Notes: a model not told the origin generated them from the sequence alone. DNA of 64,000 nucleotides from Flavobacterium zepuense (GCF_007097145.1 NZ_VJVZ01000001.1:124001-188000), one strand, 5' to 3'; numbered from the stretch's first letter, positions 17,341 through 26,552 are shown. Translations and numbers: made by a program.

Positions 17341-18717
17341 ATGATAGAAAACAGGGAAAACGACACACAAAATATTGCGGTGGTTTCCTCTAAGGCCGAC
17401 CGCCATAAATACGGGAAATTTCAAAAGAAGCTTTACCCGATAGCATCATTAGGCAGGGTGGCTGTAGATTGCCGGGCTAACCCTATTGATATCCTTAAGG
17501 AAAACAGTAAAGGCAGGATGCTGGGCCTGCTGCCCCTTAGGTACGAACGCATGGCCGAATCGCCCTTTGGGTTTTACCGCGGCAGTGCAGCCGTTATGGC
17601 ATCAGACCTTTCTATGCTGCCTTCCACCAATATGAAACTACAGATCTGCGGCGACTGCCACCTGCTTAACTTTGGCGGCTTTGCTACGCCCGAACGTACA
17701 CTGGTGTTTGACATAAACGATTTTGATGAAACATCCACTGCGCCATGGGAGTGGGATGTAAAACGCCTTGCTGCCAGTTTTGCCATAGCCGGAAGGGATA
17801 AGGGATTTACCAATCTTCAATGCGAGGAAGCAGCGTTTACTGCCGTAAGCAGCTACAGGAAACACATGGCAGAATACGCCGAGATGTCGGCACTACAAAT
17901 ATGGTATTCGCAAATTAGCATGAAAGACCTGGTGCATTCTGGCAAAATTAAGGAGCTGAAGCAATTTGACCCCAAACAAGTTAAAAAGGTCATTAAGCGT
18001 GCCCCGCACGAAAAAGAGTTTGCCAAGCTTACCTACAGCAAAAAGGGAGAGCCGCATATTAAGGACAATCCGCCGCTTATTTTTCATGTACCAAAAAACA
18101 AGGAAGCTGCCTTTTTTACCGAAGCAGAAAACGCCTATAAGCGGTACCTGCGCTCACTTACACATGATAAGAGGATATTGCTTAGCCGCTATACGATAAA
18201 AGATGTGGTCATGAAGGTTGTGGGGGTGGGCAGCGTAGGCACTTTTTGCGGCGTTTTATTGCTGATGTCGGCTACCGGTGACCCACTGTTCCTCCAGTTT
18301 AAAGAAGCACACCAAAGCGTGCTGGAGCCTTATGCAGGTAAAAGCAAATTTAAGTACCATGGCCAGCGTGTGGTAGAAGGGCAAAGGCTGATACAATCGG
18401 CTACCGATATCTTTTTGGGCTGGACAATTGATGCCGCCGGAAGGCAGTTTTACGTACGCCAAATGCGCGATGCAAAGGTAAAGCCTTTAACAGATACTAT
18501 GGACCATGATATCTTTTTAAGGTATGCACATTCCTGCGGTTGGGCACTATCCCGCGCACACGCCCGCACGGGGGATGCAGCCATTTTAAAAGGATATATG
18601 GGCCAGGACGAACATTTTGAAGATACTATCGCAACCTTCTCTATAGGCTATGCCGACCAAAATGAAAAAGACCATGAGCGCTTACTGCACGCTATTAAGC
18701 ACAACCTTTTGCCTTAA
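17341..18717 (+). CDS. DUF2252 family protein (kinase-like fold)
   Basis: 458 residues, the usual length for DUF2252. The hallmark region GDCHLLNFGGFATPERTLVFDINDFDE is split here into GDCHLLNFGGF and FDINDFDE, followed by WEWDVKRLAASFAIA. In this family these replace the catalytic and metal-binding loops of aminoglycoside-phosphotransferase-like kinases. The natural reaction is unknown. A second conserved block is VVGVGSVGTFCGVLLL, and the C-terminus has the conserved CGWALSRAHARTGD motif. It is co-transcribed with the helicase gene. It converges on the broken photolyase-related gene. Confidence 0.9.
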   Translation: MIENRENDTQNIAVVSSKADRHKYGKFQKKLYPIASLGRVAVDCRANPIDILKENSKGRMLGLLPLRYERMAESPFGFYRGSAAVMASDLSMLPSTNMKLQICGDCHLLNFGGFATPERTLVFDINDFDETSTAPWEWDVKRLAASFAIAGRDKGFTNLQCEEAAFTAVSSYRKHMAEYAEMSALQIWYSQISMKDLVHSGKIKELKQFDPKQVKKVIKRAPHEKEFAKLTYSKKGEPHIKDNPPLIFHVPKNKEAAFFTEAENAYKRYLRSLTHDKRILLSRYTIKDVVMKVVGVGSVGTFCGVLLLMSATGDPLFLQFKEAHQSVLEPYAGKSKFKYHGQRVVEGQRLIQSATDIFLGWTIDAAGRQFYVRQMRDAKVKPLTDTMDHDIFLRYAHSCGWALSRAHARTGDAAILKGYMGQDEHFEDTIATFSIGYADQNEKDHERLLHAIKHNLLP

Positions 18718-18733
18718 TTTACATACTTATTTT

Positions 18734-19503
18734 TTACAATTGTTCCATATTATCCAGGCAATAGGCCGCTCTTTCAAGGGTTTGTTCTTTTTCATCAGGT
18801 ATCTTATCCCACAGCCGGTACACCATTGCAAGCCGAGGGTGGTGTTGAGTTTTTTGCAGTGGCGGTCATGAAAATCCCAGTAAAGGCTGTTAAACGAGCA
18901 GGCATTATTGCTGGCGCGCTCTAACCGGTCATATCTACAGCCTTCACAATAATTGCTCATTTTGTGTATGTAATTTGCGCTGCCTGTATATGGCTTCGAG
19001 CCTGTTACGCCACCGTCGGCATATTGGCTCATTCCACGGGTATTGGTGATTTCCACCCACTCAATGGCATCGATATAGATACCCAGGTACCAAAAATCCA
19101 CCTGCTCAGGTGCCACACCCGCTAATAGCGCGAAATTCCCGGTAATCATGAGCCTTTGTATGTGGTGGGCATAAGCACCACTCAGCGACTGGCTGATGGC
19201 ACTTTTAAGGCAATTAATTTTAGTATTGCCAGTCCAGTACCATCCCGGCAGTTGCCGCGAATGCCCGAAAAAATTAAGGCCTGCGAATTCAGGCATTTTC
19301 ATCCAGTAAATCCCTCGCATGTATTCTCTCCATCCAAGGATTTGGCGCACAAAACCTTCTAGGTGATTGTGCGTGATTGCTTTTTTATCATTTTCCCATA
19401 CAACTATAGCGGCCTTGACGACTTCTTTAGTTGAAAGCATCTTAGTATTCATAGAAAATGAGAGGCACGAATGGTACAGGTACAACTCGTCGGTATGCAT
19501 CGC
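18734..19503 (-). pseudogene. Photolyase/cryptochrome-related protein (DPRP, FeS-type), N-terminally truncated and frameshifted
   Basis: The readable part is the C-terminal half of a deoxyribodipyrimidine photolyase-related protein: ILGWREYMRGIYW, HHIQRLMITGNFALLAG, WVEITNTRGMSQYADGG, then the iron-sulfur cysteines in MSNYCEGCRYD and ACSFNSLYWDFHDRH. Family members are about 500 residues; here the N-terminal half is absent and similarity begins only at about YLYHS near 19490. Near 18840 a one-base deletion moves the frame: the other frame gives LAMVYRLWDKIPDEKEQ and ends at a TAA at 18734-18736, the expected C-terminus. The open frame as it stands ends at 18727 with an unrelated tail. Truncated at the edge of the G+C-rich island. 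Confidence 0.85.
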
Positions 19504-19781
19504 AGCCAGTCGGCCTTCCTTTCCCTGAACGGCACGATGTTCCTGTCAATTTCTATATACAGCTTTTTATCGCTGCCACTCCCGCGATAATAGCCAAGCT
19601 TTCCGTACCCGGGCCGCAGCCGCACCGTTCCGGCACGCCGAAAGGTAAAGGACTGCGTTAGCCCACTGCCTTTGTAGATCAGCCAGGCGATATCAAGCAA
19701 GCCGGCCGCCTTGTCCTCGATCTCCAGTATCGAGATCTCATTGTTGTCGAGGTAGTATACAATGTTCTTTTGTGCTGTCAT
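19449..19781 (-). pseudogene. Truncated gene of unknown function at the island edge
   Basis: An open frame of 110 codons. Its first about 91 codons (N-terminus MTAQKNIVYYLDNNEISIL, later IEIDRNIVPFRERKADW) look like real protein sequence, but I do not recognise it. The last about 19 codons run out of frame into the photolyase-related sequence, so the gene was cut at about 19505 when the two regions were joined. It has the G+C-rich composition of the island, unlike the photolyase remnant. Confidence 0.5.
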
Positions 19782-19896
19782 GGTAGCTTGTTAATGGTTA
19801 TATTCTTTCAAGTGTGCTGCACTCAGTATATTGAAAGGGCTTGCCGAGCTACAGCGTAACGGGCAAACCCAACCAAATCAACCCAACTAACTATAT

Positions 19897-22284
19897 TTAA
19901 AACTGGTAGCGGTAACCAAAATCAGGCTGGAATCCGATCTGGTCGATCTGGTTTACCTGCTGGGTTACGCGGTTATAATCCTTAGTGAACACATTACTGT
20001 TGTTGTTAACGTTCTGGAAATCCACATAAAACGAATGCGAACGCTTCTTAGTACTGCTGTTGATCTTAAAGGCGAACTTGATATCCATCCTAAAGTAGGC
20101 ATCGTACTGCTCGCTGAAGGCCCTTAGGTCGTCACGCACCTCATAGCCATTGGCAATCGATGCCGGCAGGTCAACCGGGGTATAATAGCGCCCGCCTGCG
20201 GTAGTAAGCTTTCCGTTTATGGAAAAGACATCCTTCTTATTCTTGCCGATCTTGAATTCCTTACCGCCCAGCGCGTTAATCACGTAACCGTTGTTGAAGG
20301 GCGAATTGCGCTCTATATTATCGCTGCCCTTGTATTTGCTTTCAAAAAATGATGTGGTAAGCAATGCGTTGTAGCCCCTGCTGAAAAACTTTTCCAGGGT
20401 AAGCTCTATTCCCTGGTTGTGCCCGGTGCCCTTGCTCACCAATGAGGTCTTATCCGTTGAAAAGCCGAAATTAGATCCTTCCGTCAGCGAGGAATAGCTG
20501 GTAGGGGTGCGTTCCACTGCCGCCTTGTCAATGTCCTGGTAGTAAGCTTCGACCTTGGCACGCCACTTATCGGCGAAGCGGATATCATACCCTACTACGT
20601 AATGCTGGCTGCGCACCAGGTCGAGGTTCTTATTGGTCTGCTGCAGCGTACCGCTTACGTTCTCATTTAGAAACAGCAGCGGGGCGGCGACATTCTGGTG
20701 GTGCAGGCCATAGCCGAAATTCAGGGAACTGCGTTCGGTAAGCGCGTAGGTGACAGCAGCCCGCGGTTCGGCCACAAACTGCTCATTGAGTGAAAAGTAC
20801 TGGGTGTGGACACCGGCATTAAGGGTCAGCTTTTCGGTAAGCCTGTACTGCCCCATGGCATACGGCTGCACGATGCTGTAGCTGCCATCCATGTCCAGCA
20901 GGTTGACATAATCGGGGTAGCCGTCACCGTCATTATCGGCCTGGCGGTCGCGGTCCCAGCGGTTGGCCTCAAGCGAGAAAAGCTCCAGCAGCAGCCCGGT
21001 ACGGAAGTTAAGCTTGCTGGATAATTTTGAGTTAAGCACCGAGGAGAAGGTAAAGCGGCTCTCGGTAGTCTCCCCGTCAGCAAAGCGTATCTTGGTCTCC
21101 TGCGGGGTATCAAGGTTGTAATAGCGGTCTTCCTCTATGGTGTTCTTTGAAGACGAGTAGCCCGCCACGCTCTTCAATACGGAATTCTCCCCCACATCCA
21201 GGGTATGCTTTATGCCAAAGGCGCTGAACCCCGAAGTTACGAACTGGTCGGTATCACGCGTGGCAAAAAGGTCGTCGCCGTCCAGCTCCACATCTTTGCC
21301 GATCAGGTCAATATTAGAGGTACCCAGTATGCCAAAGGCTGAAAAGTTACCCAGCTTGCCCCTGCCCAGGTCAACATTGAACGAAAAGTCGCTGTAGTTG
21401 GGCTGCGCCGTTACACCCGCAAAGCCCAGCGGGCCCACGATACCGAAACGCCCCGCCGCCAGGAAGGAGCCCCCGTTCTTGCCCAGTGGCCCCTCCGCCA
21501 TGGCCTCCAGGCCCGGGAACGCCGCCACGCCTACCGTATATTCGTACTCATAGGCATTGCCCTTGCGAAGGCCCAGGTCAAACACACCGCCTATCGCATT
21601 GCCGTATTCTGCCGGAAAGGCCGAGGTAATGAAGTCGGAATTTGCCAGCAGGTTGGGATTCAGCGCCGATACCGGGCTGCCTGTGGTACCCAGTGTAGAA
21701 AAGTGGTTGGGGCTTGGGATGGGAATGCCCTCCAGGCGCCATAGCAGCCCTGTGGGCGAGTTGCCGCGTATCACGATATCATTACGGCTGTCGTCGGCCG
21801 TGGATACCCCGGCAAAGTTAGAGGCCAGGCGCGCCACATCGCTGCGCCCCCCGGCATAGCGGTTGACCTCTTCCGGGGAGAACTGACGCGCGGATACGGC
21901 CGCCATCTTGTTTACCGGCTTGGCCTTGTTATTGCCTCCTGAAGTGATGACTACCTCTTCCAGGGAATTGAAACTCTCTGTCAGCGCCACCGCCACTATG
22001 GCGTCCTTGCCGGCGGTAACGTCGATCTCGGGCAGAGTGGCGTTTTCATAGCCCACAAAGCTCACCAGTATCGTTTGCCTGCCTACAGCAACCCCGGCAA
22101 GGGTAAACATGCCATTATCGTCACTGATGGCTACGATGTTCGGGTCGCCCATAAGTGCTACCGTAGCTGCCGCTATGGGCTTCTCCGATTGCTTGTCGGT
22201 CAGCGTTCCCCTGATGGTGCCTGTTTGGGCAAACGCCATTGCACTTATAATAAGAAATGCACTGCTTAAAATGTACTTTACCAT
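19897..22284 (-). CDS. TonB-dependent outer-membrane receptor with carboxypeptidase-like N-terminal domain
   Basis: 795 residues when started at the ATG at 22282-22284, which gives a good signal peptide (MVKYILSSAFLIISAMAFAQ). A longer frame to 22401 lacks one, and its first codons would lie around the predicted transcription start. Order: signal peptide, carboxypeptidase regulatory-like domain (about 20-105), plug domain with IVIRGNSPTGLLWRLEGIPIP, then a 22-strand-type barrel ending in FGYRYQF with the terminal Phe. It imports an unknown ligand using TonB energy. There is no SusD partner, so it is not a standard glycan importer. It is divergent from the DUF6268 and FAH-family genes, and both promoters carry matching Crp/Fnr-like sites. 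Confidence 0.92.
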   Translation of the reverse strand: MVKYILSSAFLIISAMAFAQTGTIRGTLTDKQSEKPIAAATVALMGDPNIVAISDDNGMFTLAGVAVGRQTILVSFVGYENATLPEIDVTAGKDAIVAVALTESFNSLEEVVITSGGNNKAKPVNKMAAVSARQFSPEEVNRYAGGRSDVARLASNFAGVSTADDSRNDIVIRGNSPTGLLWRLEGIPIPSPNHFSTLGTTGSPVSALNPNLLANSDFITSAFPAEYGNAIGGVFDLGLRKGNAYEYEYTVGVAAFPGLEAMAEGPLGKNGGSFLAAGRFGIVGPLGFAGVTAQPNYSDFSFNVDLGRGKLGNFSAFGILGTSNIDLIGKDVELDGDDLFATRDTDQFVTSGFSAFGIKHTLDVGENSVLKSVAGYSSSKNTIEEDRYYNLDTPQETKIRFADGETTESRFTFSSVLNSKLSSKLNFRTGLLLELFSLEANRWDRDRQADNDGDGYPDYVNLLDMDGSYSIVQPYAMGQYRLTEKLTLNAGVHTQYFSLNEQFVAEPRAAVTYALTERSSLNFGYGLHHQNVAAPLLFLNENVSGTLQQTNKNLDLVRSQHYVVGYDIRFADKWRAKVEAYYQDIDKAAVERTPTSYSSLTEGSNFGFSTDKTSLVSKGTGHNQGIELTLEKFFSRGYNALLTTSFFESKYKGSDNIERNSPFNNGYVINALGGKEFKIGKNKKDVFSINGKLTTAGGRYYTPVDLPASIANGYEVRDDLRAFSEQYDAYFRMDIKFAFKINSSTKKRSHSFYVDFQNVNNNSNVFTKDYNRVTQQVNQIDQIGFQPDFGYRYQF

Positions 22285-22398
22285 GTTCTGATTTTTTAAA
22301 GTTGTTCGAATTGATTCAAATGGCTGTCCTGCCGCAAAACAATTGATTGCCTGCAATTGTAAAGCGCCTGCCCGGCGGCAAGTGGTTACCGGACAGTG

Positions 22399-22443
22399 CA
22401 AAGATGTAAGGGACAGGCCAGCCGGGCATTGATATTTATCAAT
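22399..22443 (-). promoter_or_regulatory. Crp/Fnr-type class II promoter of the TonB-dependent receptor
   Basis: Palindrome ATTGATATTTATCAAT at 22428-22443 matches the Fnr-type box TTGATnnnnATCAA perfectly. Its centre (22435.5) is 29.5 bases from the first base of CATCTTTG (22406 down to 22399), one mismatch from TAnnTTTG. This places the site near -41.5 of the expected transcript start (about 22394). Confidence 0.7.
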
Positions 22444-22482
22444 ATCGAAACCGCCTCAACAATTTCCCTTACTGAGGACGAT

Positions 22483-22527
22483 ATTGATAAACATCAATGA
22501 ACCCCTGTTTGCGTGCCACTACTTTTG
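22483..22527 (+). promoter_or_regulatory. Crp/Fnr-type class II promoter of the DUF6268-FAH operon
   Basis: Palindrome ATTGATAAACATCAAT at 22483-22498, again a perfect TTGATnnnnATCAA box, centred 29.5 bases before the exact -7 element TACTTTTG (22520-22527). The geometry is the mirror image of the divergent receptor promoter; the two box centres are 55 bases apart. The Crp/Fnr gene at 24870-25454 is the obvious candidate regulator. Confidence 0.75.
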
Positions 22528-22563
22528 GAACCATAAACACAACCCTAACTAAAGGACAGCCTT

Positions 22564-23514
22564 ATGAAGACCATACACATACTACCCTACCTGGGCATAG
22601 CTGGTGGGCGCTTGGCAGCGGCAGCGGCCCTACTAGTACTGATACACGCCCAATGTGCCGCCCAAGGCTATATCGAAGGCGTGAACATCAGCTACGAGCA
22701 CCTGCCCATGAAGATCGAAGCGCCGGGCGGGGACCAAAACTTTTCCGGCAACAATATGAAGCTAACCGCTGCGGTACCCATTTTCCTAAGGGAAGACCGC
22801 TCCAGATACCTTATTGTGGGCGGTAGCCTGGAAGCGTTCAATTTTTCGGGTACGCACCCCGATTTTGAGCCCAACAGCGTCTACAGCATCTCCCCTACGC
22901 TGGGGTACAGCACCAGGGTGGGCAGGGATGTAAACCTGACCGGACTGCTGGTGCCCACCCTCAACAGCGATTACAAAGCCATCAAGGCATCGGACATCAA
23001 TTTCGGGGTGATATTCCGGGCCAGCTGGAAAGCCTCCGAGGCGATTACCTGGAAAGCGATCCTGGGATACCGCCAGCAGTTCTATGGCCCGCAATACGTG
23101 GTATTGGTCGGCATGGACTGGAAGGTAACCGACAGGTGGATGGTATTCGGCGATGTGCCCCATAGCCTTACCATAAGCTATGCGGCCAGCCCAAAGGTCA
23201 ACGTAGGATTCAACCTTTTTGTACAGAACTCCACCTACAGGCTTGAGAACCAGAACCGCTACTTTGAATACAACTCCGTAAATCCCGGCCTGTTTATCGA
23301 GCGCTACATCACCGATAGCTGGGCCGTCCGGGCCACGGCCGCCTATACCCTGATCCGGAATATGGAAGTGTACAACAGCTATGACAAGGCCAAGGGCTTT
23401 ATCGACTTCTATGAAATGGGCAACCGGGCCGACCCGCTTAACCCGGAGGTAAGCAGCGGCCTTTCCTTCAAGGTCGGCCTCAGCTATCGCATCGTTCCGG
23501 GGAAGCACAAATAA
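22564..23514 (+). CDS. DUF6268-type outer-membrane beta-barrel protein
   Basis: 316 residues with a signal peptide (about 1-34, ending AQCAAQG). The rest alternates hydrophobic and polar residues in beta-strand fashion with frequent aromatic girdle residues (SYEHLPMKI, YRQQFYGPQYVVLVGMDWKV, KVGLSYRIV at the C-terminus). It matches what I know as DUF6268 outer-membrane barrels, about 300 residues. Function unknown. It is the first gene of an operon with the exported FAH-family enzyme 15 bases downstream and is divergent from the TonB-dependent receptor, so the three probably act together at the envelope on one compound. Confidence 0.82.
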   Translation: MKTIHILPYLGIAGGRLAAAAALLVLIHAQCAAQGYIEGVNISYEHLPMKIEAPGGDQNFSGNNMKLTAAVPIFLREDRSRYLIVGGSLEAFNFSGTHPDFEPNSVYSISPTLGYSTRVGRDVNLTGLLVPTLNSDYKAIKASDINFGVIFRASWKASEAITWKAILGYRQQFYGPQYVVLVGMDWKVTDRWMVFGDVPHSLTISYAASPKVNVGFNLFVQNSTYRLENQNRYFEYNSVNPGLFIERYITDSWAVRATAAYTLIRNMEVYNSYDKAKGFIDFYEMGNRADPLNPEVSSGLSFKVGLSYRIVPGKHK

Positions 23515-23529
23515 CAAATACCTTATATC

Positions 23530-24744
23530 ATGATCAATAAATTCTTCAACAGTATGGCGGCAAGCTGCCTGCTTACACTACTGGCGGTGTTTACCGCGCA
23601 GCCTGCCGAAGCACAGTCACAGGGATCGGCCCCCGCGGCAGGAGTGCTACTGGATAGCCTGGCCGAGACCGGCATCCTGAAAAAAAACAGGATCAGGCAG
23701 CCGCAGGAAGCCCTTACCCTGAGCCGGTTCCTTAAGGAGGGGAAAGTCCATGTACTGGCCGTAAGGGAGGACAACGGGGAAACGATTACCGGAGTTGACC
23801 TGAGCGAACTGTTGGGGCGGTTCGACAGCGAGATATTTTCCCTTATTGCCGGCAGCGAGTTTGACCAGCTCTCAGCGCTGGTAAGCAGCCAAGCTACGGC
23901 GGTAACGGTAGGCTATAGCGACCTTTTGCCTTGCGTTTCCGGCAGCAGGCACCTGGCCATCGGCATCAATTATGCCGAACACGGAAAGGAAACCGGACAG
24001 GTAAGGCCGTTCATGTTCCCAAAGCTTGTGGAGACCGACCCGGCCCTGCATACCCTGCACTATACCGAGGGCTGGCTGCTTGACCACGAGGTCGAGCTCG
24101 GGATCGTGTTCCCTTCCGACATTTGTTCCCCAGAACTGGACGACAGCCAGCGCATTGGCTTTATGGTGGTAAACGACTTTACCGATCGCGCTACGCTGAT
24201 GCGCAACATGGACAGCCAGGATGTTACCGGCGGCAAGGGTTTCCCCGATGCCAAAAGCCTGAAGGGATTTTTGCCCACCGGCCCCTACATGGTGATCCCC
24301 CGAAACTGGCGCACGTTTGTGGCCGAACTCCAGCTTGAGCTGAGCTTGAACGGGACACTGCGCCAAAAAGGCGCCGCAAGGGACATGGTATGGAAGATCG
24401 ATGAGATCATTGCGCGCTCGTTGGGCACTAAAAACAGGGCTGAAAGCTACTATGCGGGGCGCCGGATACCCTTGTTTGAGGGCGACTGCATCCCGGCAGG
24501 CAGCATTATTGTAACCGGTACGCCTGCCGGTGTGGTATTCAAGGCGCCCAAAGGCAGCTTTATTTTTGGCAGGGTATTAAAATACATCTTTACAGGCAGG
24601 TTCCTTACTGCAAAGATGCATCCCTATATCCTACAGCAGTACCTCAAGGAGCAAATGGCAAACCCGAACTACCTTAAGCCGGGTGACCGTGTGGAAAGCA
24701 CGATCAGCTATCTGGGGACCATAAGGACCAATATTGTCAGGTAG
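23530..24744 (+). CDS. Exported fumarylacetoacetate hydrolase (FAH) family protein
   Basis: 404 residues. A signal peptide is clear (about 1-28, ending PAEAQS), which is unusual because FAH-family enzymes normally work in the cytoplasm. The FAH fold runs from about residue 140: AIGINYAEH, the metal ligands in LDHEVELGIVF (Glu, Glu and a later Asp in VNDFTDR), KGFPDAKSLKGFLPTGPY, GTPAGVVF and a C-terminal GDRVESTISYLGTI. Such enzymes split C-C bonds in acylpyruvate-like compounds or isomerise them. A periplasmic version next to a TonB-dependent receptor suggests processing of an imported substrate. It shares an operon and a Fnr-box promoter with the DUF6268 gene. Confidence 0.88.
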   Translation: MINKFFNSMAASCLLTLLAVFTAQPAEAQSQGSAPAAGVLLDSLAETGILKKNRIRQPQEALTLSRFLKEGKVHVLAVREDNGETITGVDLSELLGRFDSEIFSLIAGSEFDQLSALVSSQATAVTVGYSDLLPCVSGSRHLAIGINYAEHGKETGQVRPFMFPKLVETDPALHTLHYTEGWLLDHEVELGIVFPSDICSPELDDSQRIGFMVVNDFTDRATLMRNMDSQDVTGGKGFPDAKSLKGFLPTGPYMVIPRNWRTFVAELQLELSLNGTLRQKGAARDMVWKIDEIIARSLGTKNRAESYYAGRRIPLFEGDCIPAGSIIVTGTPAGVVFKAPKGSFIFGRVLKYIFTGRFLTAKMHPYILQQYLKEQMANPNYLKPGDRVESTISYLGTIRTNIVR

Positions 24745-24869
24745 CCTACAATTTATCGATCAGCCGCTGCGTTGATTAGGGAGCGATTAATGCATTGCGC
24801 TATAGCGCCCTTACCGCCAAATTTTATACTTTTAGGCGGTCAACCCTTTGCCCTAATAACACGAACATC

Positions 24870-25454
24870 ATGATGACCCCAACCGATCCGCTTGGCAAAA
24901 TAGAGGCTTTTATACGAACGATCATCAATCCCAATCCCGAGGAATGGGAGGCGTTCGTGGATATCGTGCGCTTTGCCTCCCTTAAGAAAAAGGAATTGCT
25001 GCTCTCCGAAGGGCGCGTATGCAATTTTATAGCCTTCTTAAATTCGGGCGTGCTCAGGGAATACAATTTTGTGAACGATAAGGAGACCACCGTCGACTTT
25101 ATCGGCGAAAACCAGTTTACCAGTGCCTACCACAGCTTTATCACGCAATCGCCATCCACGCAGTATATAGAGGCGCTTACCGATGTGGAGCTGCTGCTGC
25201 TGGACAAGGCGTCGATAAATGCACTTTATGACCGGTATAAGATATGGGAACGCTTCGGGCGGCTGATCATTGAGCATATTTTTTGCGCCAGCGAGGAAAA
25301 GCGTAAAAAGCTCATCACGACAACGCATGATGAGCAGTACCGGGATTTTGCGAAAGCGTATCCCCAGATCGTGCAGCAGGTACCGCAGTATTATATCGCT
25401 TCCTATTTAGGGCTAACGCCAGAGCACCTGAGCAGGATACGGAAAAAAGCATAA
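24870..25454 (+). CDS. Crp/Fnr-family transcriptional regulator
   Basis: 194 residues from the ATG at 24870 (an upstream ATG at 24795 would add 25 residues that do not fit the family). An N-terminal cyclic-nucleotide-like beta roll (about 20-110) is followed by a long helix and a C-terminal helix-turn-helix, YYIASYLGLTPEHLSRIRKK. The four N-terminal cysteines of oxygen-sensing Fnr are absent, so the signal is unknown. It lies downstream of the FAH-family gene with 125 bases in between. Two perfect TTGATnnnnATCAA boxes in the nearby divergent promoter region (22428 and 22483) are its likely targets. Its stop is three bases from that of the convergent NAD(P)-binding gene. Confidence 0.88.
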   Translation: MMTPTDPLGKIEAFIRTIINPNPEEWEAFVDIVRFASLKKKELLLSEGRVCNFIAFLNSGVLREYNFVNDKETTVDFIGENQFTSAYHSFITQSPSTQYIEALTDVELLLLDKASINALYDRYKIWERFGRLIIEHIFCASEEKRKKLITTTHDEQYRDFAKAYPQIVQQVPQYYIASYLGLTPEHLSRIRKKA

Positions 25455-25456
25455 GC

Positions 25457-26109
25457 TTATTTTTCTGAGAGGATGGGTGCCTTTTGGAAATAATCCGGAT
25501 CTTCTATGCAATCCACGATGAAGCGTGCCACGTTGCGCCGGCTTACGAACATTCCGGGTTTTGCCGTGTAGTCCACCGTTACCGGCTTGTCCTTTGTACT
25601 GTTGGTCAGCGCCACCGGCCTTACCGATGTCCATTGCGTATCTGACGCGGCCAACAGCCTGTCGGCTTTTGTATGGTCGCTAAATACGATCTTGAGGTTG
25701 GTATGCCGTACCATGAAGCGCGTCAGCCCGGGTGCCAGCGCCATGCTCTCACCGGCGCCGATCGTGGACTGCCGTATGATACGCTGTACGCCCTGCGCCT
25801 TCATGGCGGCCAGGGCATTGGCCGTAGTGCGCTGCAGCACATCCGTGGGTCCGATCTGGGCTGCCCAGGGCAGGTCCGATTTCCTTGGATTGTTCAGGGT
25901 GCTGATCACGGTATCGCAGCCCTTGATCGCCTTGAGCACATCTTCAGGGTTATAGGGCGTGCCTTCGATAATTTTCAGGTTTTTGTGGCGGTGCCCAAAT
26001 TCCGCAGGCTTGCGCACCAAGGCCACCACGCCGTAGCCGCGCTCCAGCGCAAATTTCATGACCAGGGCGCCGGTTCTTCGCTTGCGCCCAGTAATAATAG
26101 CTTTTTCAT
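25457..26109 (-). pseudogene. NAD(P)H-binding (atypical SDR) protein gene with a one-base frameshift near its start
   Basis: The open frame from 26059 gives 200 residues but lacks the dinucleotide site. Reading from the ATG at 26107-26109 gives KKLLLLGAS, and if one base is restored near 26080 it continues as GRTGALVMKFALERGYG, rebuilding the GASGRTG Rossmann loop and a complete protein of about 217 residues. The remainder is typical of NAD(P)H-binding SDR-like proteins: LKAIKGCDTVISTL, RIIRQSTIGAG, WTSVRPVALTN, VSRRNVARFIVDCI. Without the repair the protein could not bind its cofactor. Either the gene is freshly broken or the base is a sequence error. The DoxX-like gene lies just upstream on the same strand. 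Confidence 0.8.
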
Positions 26110-26125
26110 AGGTGTTGTAATTGAT

Positions 26126-26528
26126 TTAACGCGTTCTAAATGGATTTACGGATTGCCAAATGGCCGTATCGCGCAGGCAAAGGCCTGTCCAGAGCAGCAG
26201 GATCACCGCTATGCAATGCGCAAAGGCCTCCCCAACACGCCAGTGGGCCACAATGGCACCTCCCATGTACCCTGTAAGCAGTATAGCCCCAATAGCCGAG
26301 GTCCGGGGCAGGAAGTATACGATAAGACAGGGCAGCAAGATACACGAAAGTGTAAAGGGGGTGCCTGCCGGCATTCCCATGGCAACCATCTCCTGGGTGT
26401 ATGGGTGACGGGAGGCTGAAAAATCCGACGAGTGTGCCGTAAAATAAGGGAAGGCAAGAGACAATTGAAACGATCAGGCCGAAGATCGGAACGAGCCGAT
26501 TCTTTTTGTTTTTTTGTGTAGAGTCCAT
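26126..26528 (-). pseudogene. DoxX-like membrane protein gene with a one-base frameshift
   Basis: The frame from the ATG at 26526-26528 gives a basic start and a membrane helix (FGLIVSIVSCLPLFYGTLVG). A second frame then carries the DoxX-like body: HPYTQEMVAMGMPAG, FLPRTSAIGAILLTGYMGGAI and AHWRVGE, which is the family signature. Removing one base from the run of five A at 26419-26423 joins them as LVGFSASRHPYTQ, giving about 133 residues with four helices, the usual length. DoxX-like proteins are quinone- or redox-linked membrane proteins of uncertain role. It lies upstream of the NAD(P)-binding gene on the same strand and is divergent from the HxlR regulator, the classic arrangement for an HxlR target. 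Confidence 0.8.
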
Positions 26529-26552
26529 ATATTTATCGTATTGTTACTGCCC

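Noticed and set aside
15799..18717. Restriction or phage-defence system built on the SF2 helicase
   Set aside because: No nuclease, methylase or specificity gene accompanies it; its partner is a DUF2252 gene. A defence role cannot be supported from the sequence.
22786..23517. 243-codon minus-strand open frame over the DUF6268 gene
   Set aside because: Long antisense frames are expected in G+C-rich coding DNA; the plus-strand protein has a signal peptide and barrel pattern.
24870..25454. Oxygen-sensing Fnr
   Set aside because: The DNA sites match Fnr boxes, but the protein lacks the N-terminal cysteine set needed for a 4Fe-4S cluster.
25673..26419. 248-codon plus-strand open frame over the NAD(P)-binding and DoxX-like genes
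   Set aside because: The minus strand shows clear family motifs in both genes once single frameshifts are allowed; the plus-strand product has none.
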